Shown piece after piece: positions 1 to 8,355 of a stretch of DNA of 56,373 nucleotides. The DNA lies in the NCBI RefSeq assembly GCF_024539815.1, contig NZ_JAHHIU010000105.1, forward strand, positions 1-56,373, in the 5' to 3' direction. A program made the translations under genes and the position numbers. Below the pieces are notes generated by a model. The model was given only the letters and a program-made list of their open reading frames with translations. It was not told the origin of the DNA and did not search any database. The first letter of the stretch is position 1, and the number at the start of each line of letters is the position of its first letter. The DNA is from Streptomyces hayashii (GTDB lineage Bacteria; Actinomycetota; Actinomycetes; Streptomycetales; Streptomycetaceae).

Positions 1-24
1 GCCCCCGCAGCCCCCGCCCACGGC

Positions 25-741
25 CTACCGCTCGAAGCGGTACCCCATCCCGGGCTCCGTGACGAAGTGCCTCGGATGCGAGGGATCCGCCTCCAGCTTG
101 CGTCTGAGCTGTGCCATGTAGACCCGCAGGTAGTTGGTCTCCGTCCCGTACGACGGCCCCCACACCTCCTGCAGCAGCTGCTTCTGGCTGACCAGGCGGC
201 CCGTGTTGCGCACCAGCACCTCCAGCAGATGCCACTCCGTGGGCGTCAGCCGTACGTCCTTCCCCGCCCGGTTCACCTTCTTCGCGGCGAGGTCCACGGT
301 GAACTCGTCGGTCTCCACCAGGACCTCGTCCTCACCGCCCCCGGGGGGTTCGGCGCGACGGACGGCGGCCCGCAACCGGGCCAGCAGCTCGTCCATGCCG
401 AACGGCTTGGTGACGTAGTCGTCGGCCCCCGCGTCGAGCGCCTCGACCTTCTCGTCGGAGGAGTGGCGGGCGGACAGCACCAGGATCGGCACCCTGGTCC
501 AGCCCCGCAGCCCCTTGATCACCTCCACGCCGTCCATGTCCGGCAGTCCGAGGTCCAGGACGACCACGTCCGGATGGCGGGCGGCGGCGAGCCGGAGGGC
601 GGTGGCGCCGTCATGGGCGGCGTCGACCTCGTACTTGCGGGCCCTGAGGTTGATCACGAGGGCGCGCACGATCTGCGGCTCGTCGTCGATCACGAGCACC
701 CTCGTGGGGGCCTGGGGTGTCCCCCCAGCCGGGCTCAGCAT
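25..741 (-). CDS. kdpE: KdpE-type response regulator
   Basis: Cytoplasmic OmpR/PhoB-family response regulator of 238 residues, partner of the KdpD kinase just upstream. The N-terminal receiver domain (about 14-128) has the acidic pair in 'VLVIDDE', phospho-acceptor D63 in 'VVVLDLGLPDMDG' and K in 'VTKPF'. The C-terminal winged helix (about 145-236) has 'RLTPTEWHLLEVLVRN' and 'ETNYLRVYMAQLRRKLE', typical of KdpE. The ATG start overlaps the end of kdpD by 7 bases and has an AGGA Shine-Dalgarno about 5 bases upstream, so the two genes are translationally coupled. By family knowledge it activates the KdpFABC high-affinity potassium ATPase when K+ is scarce. No kdpFABC genes lie inside the window. 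Confidence 0.95.
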   Translation of the reverse strand: MLSPAGGTPQAPTRVLVIDDEPQIVRALVINLRARKYEVDAAHDGATALRLAAARHPDVVVLDLGLPDMDGVEVIKGLRGWTRVPILVLSARHSSDEKVEALDAGADDYVTKPFGMDELLARLRAAVRRAEPPGGGEDEVLVETDEFTVDLAAKKVNRAGKDVRLTPTEWHLLEVLVRNTGRLVSQKQLLQEVWGPSYGTETNYLRVYMAQLRRKLEADPSHPRHFVTEPGMGYRFER

Positions 742-3359
742 GAGTCCTGCCTTTCGGGTCTCACGGGTCTCACGGGTCTCACGGGTGTCACGGGTGGCGA
801 CTCTGGGTCCGGGCCGGATCGCGATTTCGGGTCCGGGGCCGGTGGCGGCTCGGAGCGCGGTCCGGCCGCGCGGAGGGTGAGGACCATGGTGAGTCCCCCG
901 CCGGGGGTGTCCTCCGCGTCCAGGGTGCCGCCCATGGCCTCGGCGAAGCCGCGGGCGACCGCGAGGCCCAGTCCCACTCCGGCGCCGCGCGGCGCGTCGC
1001 CGTACCGCTGGAAGGGGGCGAATATCCGCTCCTTGGCCTCGTCGGGGACGCCGGGCCCGCGGTCCACGACCCGCACCTCCACCCGGTCCGACAGGGCGCT
1101 CGCCGAGACCAGCACGGCTGTGCCGCCCGGGCTGTACTTGACGGCGTTCTCCACCAGGTTGGCGACCGACCGCTCCAGCAGTCCGGCGTCCACGGCGACC
1201 ATCGGCAGCGTCTCGGGGATGTCCAGCTCCACGCTCGTCTGCGGGTCGGGCACCCCGCCGAGCGCCATCGGCACCACCTCGTCGAGGTCGGTCTCACGGA
1301 TGATCGGCGTGACCGTGCCCGTCTGAAGGCGGGACATGTCCAAGAGGTTGCCCACCAGATGGTCGAGGCGGTCCGCGCCGTCCTCGATGCCTTCCAGCAG
1401 CGCCGCCCGGTCCTCCTCGGACCAGGCCACGTCATCGGACCTGAGGCTCGACACGGCCGCCTTGATCCCGGCCAGCGGAGTGCGCAGATCGTGGCTGACG
1501 GCGGCCAGCAGCGCCGTGCGGATGCGGTTGCCCTCGGCCATCGCGCGGGCCTGGTCGGCCTCCTCCCGCAGACGCCGCCGGTCCAGCACGACCACCGCCT
1601 GCGCGGCGAACGCGGCCAGCACCCGCCGGTCCTCCGCGGGCAGCACCCGTCCGGTGAGCGCCAGCGCCGTGCGGTCGCCGACCGGCACCTCGACGTCCGC
1701 GTCGTCGGGCCGTTCGACCGGCGTCCCGAAGCCGACGTGGCCGGCCCTGGTCCACGGTTCATGGTCGCCCGCCCGCTCCAGGAGCGCCGCCGAGTCCATT
1801 CCGAAGGTCTCCCGCACGCGCTCCAGCAGCGCCTCCAGGCTGGTCTCGCCCCGCAGGACGTTGCCCGCCAGGTAGGACAGGATCTCCGACTCGGCACGCA
1901 GCCGGGCCGCCTGGTGGGTGCGCCGGGCGGCCAGGTCCACCACCGACGCCACCGAGATCCCCACCCCGACGAAGATCACGATGGCGACGATGTTCTTCGG
2001 GTCGGCGATGGTCCAGCGGTGCAGGGGCGGCGTGTAGAAGTAGTTCAGCAGCAGCGAGCCCACGGCCGCCGAGGCCAGTGCGGGCAGCAGGCCGCCCAGC
2101 AGCGCCGCCGCCACCGTGAGGGCCAGGAACAGCAGCATGTCGTTGGCGAGACCGAGGTGGACGGTGCTCAGCAGCAGCGCCAGCAGCGCCGGACCGGCCA
2201 CGCCGACCAGCCAGCCCCAGACGATCCGGGCCCGCCCGAGCCTGGCGCCGCGGGCCACGGGCAGTCCGCGCCCCTTGGCGGCCTCCTCGTGCGTGACGAT
2301 GTGGACGTCGAGGTCGGCGCCCGACTCCCGGGCGACCGTCGCGCCGACCCCGGGACCGAAGACGTACTGCCAGGCCTTGCGGCGCGACGAGCCGAGCACG
2401 ATCTGGGTGGCGTTGACCCCGCGGGCGAAGTCGAGCAGCGCGGCCGGTATGTCGTCGCCGACCACGTGGTGGAAGGTGCCCCCGAGGTCCTCCGCGAGGG
2501 TGCGCTGCACCGCCAGTTCCTTGGGCGAGGCCGAGGTGAGCCCGTCGCTGCGCGCTATGTACACGGCCAGCACCTCGCCTCCCGCGCCCTTCTCCGCCAG
2601 CCGCGCCGCCCGCCGGATGAGCGTGCGTCCCTCCGGACCGCCGGTCAGCCCGACCACGATCCGCTCGCGCGACCCCCAGATCGCCGACACCCGGTGCTCG
2701 CTGCGGTACTGCTGCAGGTACTCGTCGACCCGGTCGGCCACCCACAGCAGGGCCAGCTCCCGCAGCGCGGTGAGGTTCCCGGGCCGGAAGTAGTTGGACA
2801 GGGCCGCGTCGACCTTGTCCGGCTGGTAGACGTTGCCGTGCGCCATCCGCCGGCGCAGGGCCTGCGGCGACATGTCCACCAGCTCGATCTCGTCGGCACG
2901 CCGGACGAACTCGTCCGGCACCGTCTCCTGCTGGCGGACGCCCGTGATGAACTCCACGACGTCGCCCAGGGACTCAAGGTGCTGGATGTTCACCGTGGAG
3001 ATCACGTCGACGCCGACGGCGAGCAGCTCCTCCACGTCCTGCCAGCGCTTGGCGTTGCGGGAGCCCGGAACATTGGTGTGGGCGAGTTCGTCCACCAGGG
3101 CGACCTTCGGGGCGCGGGCGAGGACGGCGTCCACGTCCATCTCGGTGAAGACGGCGCCCCGGTACTCCAGCTCGCGGCGCGGAATCTCCTCCAGCCCGTG
3201 CAGCATCACCTCGGTGCGCCGGCGGCCGTGATGCTCCACGAACGCCACCACGCAGTCCGTGCCGCGCTCCACCCGGCGGTGGGCCTCGGACAGCATGGCG
3301 TACGTCTTGCCCACGCCCGGCGCGGCGCCGAGGTAGATCCGAAGCTTGCCGCGTGCCAT
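735..3359 (-). CDS. kdpD: KdpD osmosensitive K+ sensor histidine kinase
   Basis: Membrane sensor kinase of 874 residues. Domains in order: KdpD N-terminal domain (1-215) with Walker A 'GAAPGVGKTY' (11-20) and 'LVDELAHTN'; a universal-stress-like domain (about 231-360); four closely spaced membrane segments of the DUF4118 type (about 378-476); a GAF-like region (about 495-598); HisKA with phospho-acceptor H623 in 'VSHDLRTPLAGIKAAV'; and a HATPase domain with 'NLVENAVKYSPGG' and 'GVGLGLAVARGFAEAMGG'. It phosphorylates KdpE, whose gene overlaps its 3' end. The extreme C-terminus is a repeat-encoded Pro/Val/Arg tail (755-790). The start is the ATG at 3359; only a GAGG lies close upstream, so the start is likely but not certain. 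Confidence 0.95.
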   Translation of the reverse strand: MARGKLRIYLGAAPGVGKTYAMLSEAHRRVERGTDCVVAFVEHHGRRRTEVMLHGLEEIPRRELEYRGAVFTEMDVDAVLARAPKVALVDELAHTNVPGSRNAKRWQDVEELLAVGVDVISTVNIQHLESLGDVVEFITGVRQQETVPDEFVRRADEIELVDMSPQALRRRMAHGNVYQPDKVDAALSNYFRPGNLTALRELALLWVADRVDEYLQQYRSEHRVSAIWGSRERIVVGLTGGPEGRTLIRRAARLAEKGAGGEVLAVYIARSDGLTSASPKELAVQRTLAEDLGGTFHHVVGDDIPAALLDFARGVNATQIVLGSSRRKAWQYVFGPGVGATVARESGADLDVHIVTHEEAAKGRGLPVARGARLGRARIVWGWLVGVAGPALLALLLSTVHLGLANDMLLFLALTVAAALLGGLLPALASAAVGSLLLNYFYTPPLHRWTIADPKNIVAIVIFVGVGISVASVVDLAARRTHQAARLRAESEILSYLAGNVLRGETSLEALLERVRETFGMDSAALLERAGDHEPWTRAGHVGFGTPVERPDDADVEVPVGDRTALALTGRVLPAEDRRVLAAFAAQAVVVLDRRRLREEADQARAMAEGNRIRTALLAAVSHDLRTPLAGIKAAVSSLRSDDVAWSEEDRAALLEGIEDGADRLDHLVGNLLDMSRLQTGTVTPIIRETDLDEVVPMALGGVPDPQTSVELDIPETLPMVAVDAGLLERSVANLVENAVKYSPGGTAVLVSASALSDRVEVRVVDRGPGVPDEAKERIFAPFQRYGDAPRGAGVGLGLAVARGFAEAMGGTLDAEDTPGGGLTMVLTLRAAGPRSEPPPAPDPKSRSGPDPESPPVTPVRPVRPVRPERQDSC
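755..790 (-). repeat. 9-bp tandem repeat in the 3' end of kdpD
   Basis: On the + strand the 9-mer CGGGTCTCA occurs at 755, 764 and 773, followed by a one-base variant CGGGTGTCA at 782 and a decaying fifth unit. Because the unit is a multiple of three, it encodes an in-frame run of Pro-Val-Arg/Thr triplets at the KdpD C-terminus, beyond the HATPase core. It is likely a slippage-prone, length-variable tail rather than a functional domain. Confidence 0.85.
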
Positions 3360-3527
3360 GGCCTCATTGTCTTCCTGTCATTACCGCCTACGCAGCGTCG
3401 ACCTTACGGCCAACGCTTCCGGGACGAGGGGCGAGCCGAGGGGCGACGCGCGCCTTTGACGCAACCCTGACGCCCCGCGGGCGGCTGCGCCCCTCAGCAC
3501 TTCATCGGACGAGCCCCCCACGTCGGT

Positions 3528-4706
3528 TCACGCGGGATCGTCCCCGTGGGTCAGCGTCTCCCAGGCGACGAAGAGGTTGTTGCTGCCGGCCGGGCGGTTC
3601 TGGAGGGTCAGCGTCTGCGTGTTGCTCATCGCGATGCCCAGCCGGTTGTGCAGCGCGTTGTAGCCGACCTCCGTGACGGGGCCGAGCCCCAGGTCGAGGG
3701 AACCGCCGCACAGCCAATTCGGGACGGCCGCGCCGAGCTGGTACCTGGCCTGGAAGCCGAGGGCCTGCCGCAGCCGCTCCCCCACGTCGGTGCCGTACAG
3801 GTCCTGGCCCTGGATCCGGCTGGTCTCGGCGACGTGCGAGATCGCGGAGATGCCGTACCCGGTGTGGGTGAGATCCCGGCAGGTCTCCTGGGTCAGCCCG
3901 GTGACGAAGGCGCCCTGCCCCTGCCAGTAGGCGACGATCTTGTCCCGGGTGTTCAGGTTCTGGCTGGGCACGGTCTTCGGGAGCTCGCCGTCGGAGGCCA
4001 GGTAGACGTAGGCGGCGGTGCGGGTGCGGAACTTCGCCATGGCCTTGTCGTAGGACGTCCGGTCCTCCAGGAAGACGGAGATGCCGATGGCCGCCTCCGT
4101 CATCGACAGCTCCCAGTTGCCGTTGGAGTTCGAGCCGTTGATCACCTCGGGCAGGTACACATCACGCAGCATGGTCGCGAAGCGGCCCGAGTTCGCCCAG
4201 TTCCCCGAGTACGTGTACTTGACGATCTCGGCGGCCCGCGGCCAGGTGGAGCCCGCCCAGCCGGTCTGCAGCGGGGCGTTGCTGCCGGTGTGGTCCTTGA
4301 CGACGCCCGACCAGGCGTCCATCAGCGCGATGGCCCGCCTGGCGTACCGCTCGTCCCGCGTGACGTACCAGGCGAGTGCGTCGGTGTACGCGGCGAGGGC
4401 GTCCTCACGCTCGTCCGTGCAGCCGTGGTTCGGGTTGGAGTGGGACCCGCACTCGACGACGGCGCGGGGCTCGGGCGTGCGGCCGAGGTCGGCGTACTTG
4501 CTCGCCAGGAGCTGGTCGAAGGCTCCCTTCCACGGCTGGGCCGCGGCGCCGACCTTGTCCCGTACGAAGTCCAGTTGCGCCCGGGAGACGATGACTCCGG
4601 GGTGGACGAAGGCAACCGGGGCGGCTTGGGCCCGTGCGGTGTTCGGGGACGTCAGGATGCTCAGGACCAGCGAGGTGACGGTCACGAGGAATGCGGCTCG
4701 ACGCAT
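3528..4706 (-). CDS. secreted alginate lyase family protein
   Basis: Predicted exported polysaccharide lyase of the alginate-lyase superfamily, 392 residues. The chosen start is the ATG at 4706 (GGAG about 8 bases upstream), which gives a clean signal peptide 'MRRAAFLVTVTSLVLSIL' ending near 'TARAQA'. The mature protein begins with 'VAFVHPGVIVSRAQLDFVRDK', typical of the alpha/alpha toroid of this family, and has the 'NWE' segment in 'SNSNGNWELSMTEAAIG' and 'YWQGQGAFVTGLTQETCRD'. A longer reading frame extends to 4853 but has no signal peptide. It stands alone between kdpD and the DUF3710 gene. The substrate cannot be told from sequence: alginate, or another uronate- or mannan-type polymer. 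Confidence 0.8.
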   Translation of the reverse strand: MRRAAFLVTVTSLVLSILTSPNTARAQAAPVAFVHPGVIVSRAQLDFVRDKVGAAAQPWKGAFDQLLASKYADLGRTPEPRAVVECGSHSNPNHGCTDEREDALAAYTDALAWYVTRDERYARRAIALMDAWSGVVKDHTGSNAPLQTGWAGSTWPRAAEIVKYTYSGNWANSGRFATMLRDVYLPEVINGSNSNGNWELSMTEAAIGISVFLEDRTSYDKAMAKFRTRTAAYVYLASDGELPKTVPSQNLNTRDKIVAYWQGQGAFVTGLTQETCRDLTHTGYGISAISHVAETSRIQGQDLYGTDVGERLRQALGFQARYQLGAAVPNWLCGGSLDLGLGPVTEVGYNALHNRLGIAMSNTQTLTLQNRPAGSNNLFVAWETLTHGDDPA

Positions 4707-4843
4707 GGAGGCTCCGTTTCCTGTTCTTGTATGTGAACACAGAGCGCCCTTATGAACCAGGCGTTGAGCGGAGACCGTAGGTCCAGACCAATGCGCCGTC
4801 AAGGTCTCCCGCGCGCGAACGCGGACGGCGGGGAGCATGACGA

Positions 4844-4875
4844 AGGGCCGCACCCCGGGTGAGGGATGCGGCCCT
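4844..4875 (-). terminator. hairpin terminator behind the DUF3710 gene
   Basis: AGGGCCGCA at 4844 pairs with TGCGGCCCT ending at 4875. The stem extends to 13 pairs with one mismatch around a short loop. It lies 50-80 bases past the stop of the leftward DUF3710 gene and ahead of the leftward lyase gene, so it probably ends the paaI-dut-DUF3710 transcript. There is no long U tract, as is common in Streptomyces. Confidence 0.6.
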
Positions 4876-4924
4876 GTCGGCCGTGCGATCCGCCGACGAG
4901 TCGAGCAGTCGGCGCTTCAGCGGG

Positions 4925-5689
4925 TCAGCGGACCTCGGTGATCTCCGGTCCGCGCTGCAACTGGCCCATCCCGCCGGAGAAACGGGAGCTCTCGTCCTGC
5001 TGCTGGACGCCCTCGGGCACCATCTGGGCGTCGTTCGGCAGCTTGAGGACGATCGGGTCGCGAGGCGCCATCGGGCCCTCGCCGCGCACCACGACCGTGT
5101 CACGGAAGATCTGCTCCAGCAGACCCGCCGCCTGCGGCTGCACCGCGCCCTGGCCCGAGATCACCCCGCGCAGGAACCAGCGGGGACCGTCCACGCCGAC
5201 GAACCGCACGACATGGAAGCCGCTCGTGCCGTCCGGCAGCTGCACCGGCACCTGAGCCCGCAGCTCCCAGCCCAGCGGGCCCTCGACCTCGTCGACGATG
5301 CCACCCTGCTGGGTGATGCCGGAGCCGATCTCCTCGCGCACCTCGCCCCAGATGCCCTCGCGCTTGGGCGCGGCGAAGGCCTGCAGCTGGACGGCGCTGT
5401 CGCGCAGCACGACCGTCGCGGCGACGATCGCGTCGCCGGCGACCTCGACCCGCAGCTCCATGCCGTCGACCCCGGGCACGAAGAGCCCGCCGAGGTCCAC
5501 GCGGCCCTCGGCGGGGTCGCGCACCTCGGAGTCGTCCCAGGGCCCGTCGGGCCGCGGCTCCGGCTCCAGCCGGACTCGCTCGCGCTCGCCCTCCACGTCG
5601 TCCGCCTCAGTGTCGACACTGTCGACGACCTGCTCGGCCTCGCCGGCCGCGTCCTCGGCGGCGCCCTTCTTATTGCGACGTCCGAACAC
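4925..5689 (-). CDS. DUF3710 domain protein
   Basis: Conserved actinobacterial protein of unknown function, 254 residues. The start is GTG 5689 ('VFGRRNKKGAAEDAAGEAEQ'), one base beyond the dut stop codon and with AAGGA about 9 bases upstream. A longer frame reading back into dut lacks family resemblance. It has a charged, acidic N-terminal linker (about 1-60), then a globular DUF3710 region with 'DLGGLFVPGVDGMELRVEV', 'GIWGEVREEI' and 'GVDGPRWFLRGVISGQGA'. There is no signal peptide or membrane segment. It is the last gene of an operon with PaaI thioesterase and dUTPase. I know of no established function; the context hints at a link to nucleotide hygiene, but this is inference. Confidence 0.85.
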   Translation of the reverse strand: MFGRRNKKGAAEDAAGEAEQVVDSVDTEADDVEGERERVRLEPEPRPDGPWDDSEVRDPAEGRVDLGGLFVPGVDGMELRVEVAGDAIVAATVVLRDSAVQLQAFAAPKREGIWGEVREEIGSGITQQGGIVDEVEGPLGWELRAQVPVQLPDGTSGFHVVRFVGVDGPRWFLRGVISGQGAVQPQAAGLLEQIFRDTVVVRGEGPMAPRDPIVLKLPNDAQMVPEGVQQQDESSRFSGGMGQLQRGPEITEVR

Positions 5690-5690
5690 G

Positions 5691-6242
5691 TCACTGTCCT
5701 TCCCGGTCGGATACGACCGAAGCGTATCGATTCCCACCCGTCGCGCCGCCCTCGGCGGCCTGACCGCTTGTACCGCTTGCGCCGCCCACGGCGGCATGAC
5801 CGCCGGTGGACCCGAAGCCCCCCGCGGCCCGCGCCGATTCGGGAAGCTCCGCCGCCTCCTGGAAGCGGACCCTCTCGACCTGCTGGACGACCAGTTGGGC
5901 AATCCGGTCGAAGCGCTCGAACCGCACGGACTCGTGCGGGTCGAGATTCACCACGATCACCTTGATCTCCCCACGGTACCCGGCATCAACCGTCCCCGGG
6001 GCATTCACGAGGGCGACGCCGCATCGGGCGGCCAGCCCGGAACGCGGGTGCACGAAGGCCGCGTACCCCTCCGGCAGGGCGATGGACACCCCCGTGGGCA
6101 GTACGGCCCGCTCCCCCGGCGCCAGTTCCCGGCTCGCGGTGGTGCGCAGATCGGCCCCAGCGTCCCCGGGGTGCTCGTACGCCGGAAGCGGTACGTCGGG
6201 GTCGACGCGCCGGATCAGGACGTCCAGCGGAGGACGGCTCAC
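5691..6242 (-). CDS. dut: deoxyuridine 5'-triphosphate nucleotidohydrolase (dUTPase)
   Basis: Hydrolyses dUTP to dUMP and pyrophosphate, keeping uracil out of DNA and supplying dUMP for dTMP synthesis. 183 residues, start GTG 6242 inside a GTGA overlap with the upstream thioesterase stop. All trimeric-dUTPase motifs are visible: motif 1 'PGDAGADLRT', motif 2 'PRSGLAARCGV', motif 3 'GTVDAGYRGEIKVIVVNLD', motif 4 'RIAQLVV', and the C-terminal P-loop-like motif 5 'AAGGFGSTGGHA'. A Gly/Ala/Ser-rich tail of about 30 residues follows motif 5, longer than in typical dUTPases. A thymidine kinase gene occurs 14 kb away at 20001. Confidence 0.95.
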   Translation of the reverse strand: MSRPPLDVLIRRVDPDVPLPAYEHPGDAGADLRTTASRELAPGERAVLPTGVSIALPEGYAAFVHPRSGLAARCGVALVNAPGTVDAGYRGEIKVIVVNLDPHESVRFERFDRIAQLVVQQVERVRFQEAAELPESARAAGGFGSTGGHAAVGGASGTSGQAAEGGATGGNRYASVVSDREGQ

Positions 6243-6823
6243 GGGTTCACCTCGAAGGCGCGGGCGCGCCTGATCCGGTCCGGGTCGCTCATGGCCGCCC
6301 GGATCTCCTCGTCGCGGCCGTGCTGCACGAAGTGCTCGACCGCGACCTCCACGAAGAGCGCCTCGGCGCGGACGGCGAGCGGCCCGTCGGGGCCGCCGAT
6401 CCGGCCGGTGGCCCGCGAGTAGATCTTGCGGCGGGCCACCGCGGTCGCCTCGGCGTGCAGGTGCAGCGTGGCGCCGACGGGGACGGGCCGCACGAAGTCG
6501 GTCTCCAGCCGTCCGGTCACCGCGACCGTCCGCAGCAGCCAGTTCAGCGAGCCGAGCGTCTCGTCGAGAGCCGCCGCCAGGATCCCGCCGTGCGCGAGGC
6601 CCGGCGCCCCCTGGTGAGCGGGCTGCACGGTGAACTCGGCGGTGACGCTCACCCCCTCGCCGGCCCGCGTCTCCAGGTGCAGCCCGTGGACCTGCCCGCC
6701 GCCACATCCGAAACAGTGTTCGTAGTGGGCGCCGAGAAGCTCACCGGGTGCGGGAGCGTCGGGGTGACGCACGGGTTTCACGGCGTCGGCCGGAGGCTCA
6801 AGAGCTGCGGAAGTACCACTCAC
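6239..6823 (-). CDS. PaaI-family hotdog-fold thioesterase
   Basis: Predicted acyl-CoA thioesterase, 194 residues. The hotdog domain includes 'CFGCGGGQVHGLHLE' at its front and the helix 'GLAHGGILAAALDETLGSLNW', where Gly/Asp residues form the PaaI-type active site; 'VPVGATLHLHAEATAVARRKIYS' follows. The start GTG 6823 is preferred because the more upstream in-frame ATG (6883) would overlap the start of the divergent DUF3093 gene. It is the first gene of a tight operon (4-base overlap with dut). The substrate is unknown and the association with dUTPase is unexplained. Confidence 0.85.
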   Translation of the reverse strand: MSGTSAALEPPADAVKPVRHPDAPAPGELLGAHYEHCFGCGGGQVHGLHLETRAGEGVSVTAEFTVQPAHQGAPGLAHGGILAAALDETLGSLNWLLRTVAVTGRLETDFVRPVPVGATLHLHAEATAVARRKIYSRATGRIGGPDGPLAVRAEALFVEVAVEHFVQHGRDEEIRAAMSDPDRIRRARAFEVNP

Positions 6824-6881
6824 AGCCGCAGACCTTACCCGCGCGTCCGCGATATCCGGACACCGTGCCAAGCTTGGCTCC

Positions 6882-7346
6882 ATGCAGCTCTCCGCCGCCC
6901 CTTACGAAGAACGCCTCACCGCCCCGCGCTCGTGGTGGTTCGTCTCGTTCCTCGTGGGCGTCTCCATGGCCCTGATCCTGTTGCCCTTCGGCACCCTGCC
7001 GTTGCTCGGCGGCCTGGTCGGCGGCACCGCTGCCGCCGCCGTCGTGGCCAGCTCCTACGGCTCCCTGCGCATCCGGATCGTGGGCGACTCCCTCATCGCG
7101 GGCGAGGCGAAGATCCCGGTCGCCGCCCTGGGCGAAGCGGAGATCCTGGACGCGGAGGAGGCGCGCGCCTGGCGCACCCACAAGGCCGACACCCGTGCCT
7201 TCCTGCTGCTGCGCTCCTACATTCCGACGGCCCTGAAGGTGGAGGTCACCGACCCGGACGACCCCACGCCGTACCTGTATCTGTCGACGCGGGAGCCGGA
7301 GCGCCTGGCGCAGGCCCTCGCGGCGGCGCGGGAAACGACGGCGTAA
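6882..7346 (+). CDS. DUF3093 family membrane-associated protein
   Basis: 154-residue conserved actinobacterial protein. It starts 'MQLSAAPYEERLTAPRSWWF', typical of DUF3093, followed by two closely spaced hydrophobic segments (about 19-41 and 43-60) and a C-terminal cytoplasmic-type domain with 'GSLRIRIVGDSLIAGEAKIPV' and 'YIPTALKVEVTDPDDPTPYLY'. This resembles a PH-like YcxB/DUF3093 fold. It is transcribed away from the paaI-dut operon across a short divergent gap of about 58 bases and is monocistronic. Its function is not known; dut and DUF3093 genes are neighbours in many actinomycetes as far as I recall. Confidence 0.85.
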   Translation: MQLSAAPYEERLTAPRSWWFVSFLVGVSMALILLPFGTLPLLGGLVGGTAAAAVVASSYGSLRIRIVGDSLIAGEAKIPVAALGEAEILDAEEARAWRTHKADTRAFLLLRSYIPTALKVEVTDPDDPTPYLYLSTREPERLAQALAAARETTA

Positions 7347-7394
7347 CCGGGACGGCCCCGGCCGCCGTCGGCAGAGCCGGGCGGCCCTCGGACG

Positions 7395-8342
7395 TCAGCG
7401 TCCGGGCTCGTCGGGGATTCCGGGGATCTCCCCCATGGTCAGCGGGTCGGCGGGTTTCTCCAGCGCCGGGAGTTCTCTCAGATCGTCCCAGGGCACCTGC
7501 ATCCTGCGCAGATCGGCCCGGACCTTCGCGGCGACCCTTCTGGTGTCCCGCCGGTTCATGACCGCGCCGACGACGGCGCCCACCATGAAGGGCATCAGGT
7601 TCGGCAGGTCGCGGACCATGCGCTTCATGATCTGCTGGCGCAGCTCGCGCTTCATCTGGCCGCCGAGGGCCGAGTTGATCGAGGACGGCTTCAGGACGTC
7701 GACCCCGCGTTCGCCCGACCACGAGCGCAGATACGCGGTGCTGCGGTCCTTGAGGCTGCCCGCAGGCCGCACGCCGTAGACCTCGTGGAGCTCGGCGATC
7801 AGTTTGAGTTCGATCGCGGCGACCCCGGTGATCTCCGCGGCCAGTTCCGTGGGCATCGCGGGCGGCACGGGCAGCATCGCCGCCGCGCCGATGCCCGCGC
7901 CGACGGTGGACGTGGCGTTCGCCGCGCCGGCCACGAGTTTGTCCGCGATCTCCTCCGGCCCCAGACCGGGGAACTGCCGACGAAGCGTCTGGAGGTCCCG
8001 TACGGGCACCCGGGGGGCGATGTCGATGATCCGGTCGGCCAGGTGCCCGAGGCCCGCCCTGGCCCGTTTGCCGCCCTGTCGGGCGCCTTCCCGGGCCAGA
8101 CCCGTGGCCTTGTCCCGGATGACCGCCGCCCTCCGCCTTGCGACGGGGGCGGCGCTCTGCGCCGGTGCCGGACGGTCACTCCGGTCCGACGCGGGTTCGA
8201 GCGAGGCAGATCCCGCCGGGACTGCTCCCGTACCGGATGAGCCTCGCTCGTCGTCACGCACGCCGTGAGGGCCGTCGGACGGCCCTTTGTCCGTTCCCCG
8301 CAGGGGGAAGCGGCGCTTCCGAGGAGGGGTCGAGCCAGTCAC
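7395..8342 (-). CDS. EcsC-like conserved hypothetical protein
   Basis: 315 residues, start GTG 8342. The first 90 residues are low complexity. The conserved core from about 95 has 'ADRIIDIAPRVPVRDLQTL', then a Gly/Ala/Pro-rich amphipathic stretch 'TVGAGIGAAAMLPVPPAMP', 'AIELKLIAELHEVYG' and the C-terminal segment 'LMPFMVGAVVGAVMNRRDT'. This pattern (aliphatic segment, ELxxI helix, final membrane-like segment ahead of a basic tail) resembles EcsC-family proteins; I call that family likely rather than proven. The gene follows the DUF4193 gene by 13 bases on the same strand and is probably co-transcribed. No enzymatic motif was recognised. Confidence 0.65.
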   Translation of the reverse strand: MTGSTPPRKRRFPLRGTDKGPSDGPHGVRDDERGSSGTGAVPAGSASLEPASDRSDRPAPAQSAAPVARRRAAVIRDKATGLAREGARQGGKRARAGLGHLADRIIDIAPRVPVRDLQTLRRQFPGLGPEEIADKLVAGAANATSTVGAGIGAAAMLPVPPAMPTELAAEITGVAAIELKLIAELHEVYGVRPAGSLKDRSTAYLRSWSGERGVDVLKPSSINSALGGQMKRELRQQIMKRMVRDLPNLMPFMVGAVVGAVMNRRDTRRVAAKVRADLRRMQVPWDDLRELPALEKPADPLTMGEIPGIPDEPGR

Positions 8343-8355
8343 GGCCGACCCCGCC

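Noticed and set aside
1..24. kdpFABC operon adjoining kdpDE
   Set aside because: Only 24 bases remain past the kdpE stop; no structural kdp gene can be claimed from this window.
755..790. CRISPR-like short repeat
   Set aside because: Contiguous 9-bp units without spacers inside a coding sequence; no cas genes in the window.
1359..3470. 703-codon open frame on the + strand opposite kdpD
   Set aside because: It mirrors the high-GC third-position bias of kdpD on the other strand, has no family resemblance or Shine-Dalgarno, and kdpD shows every expected motif.
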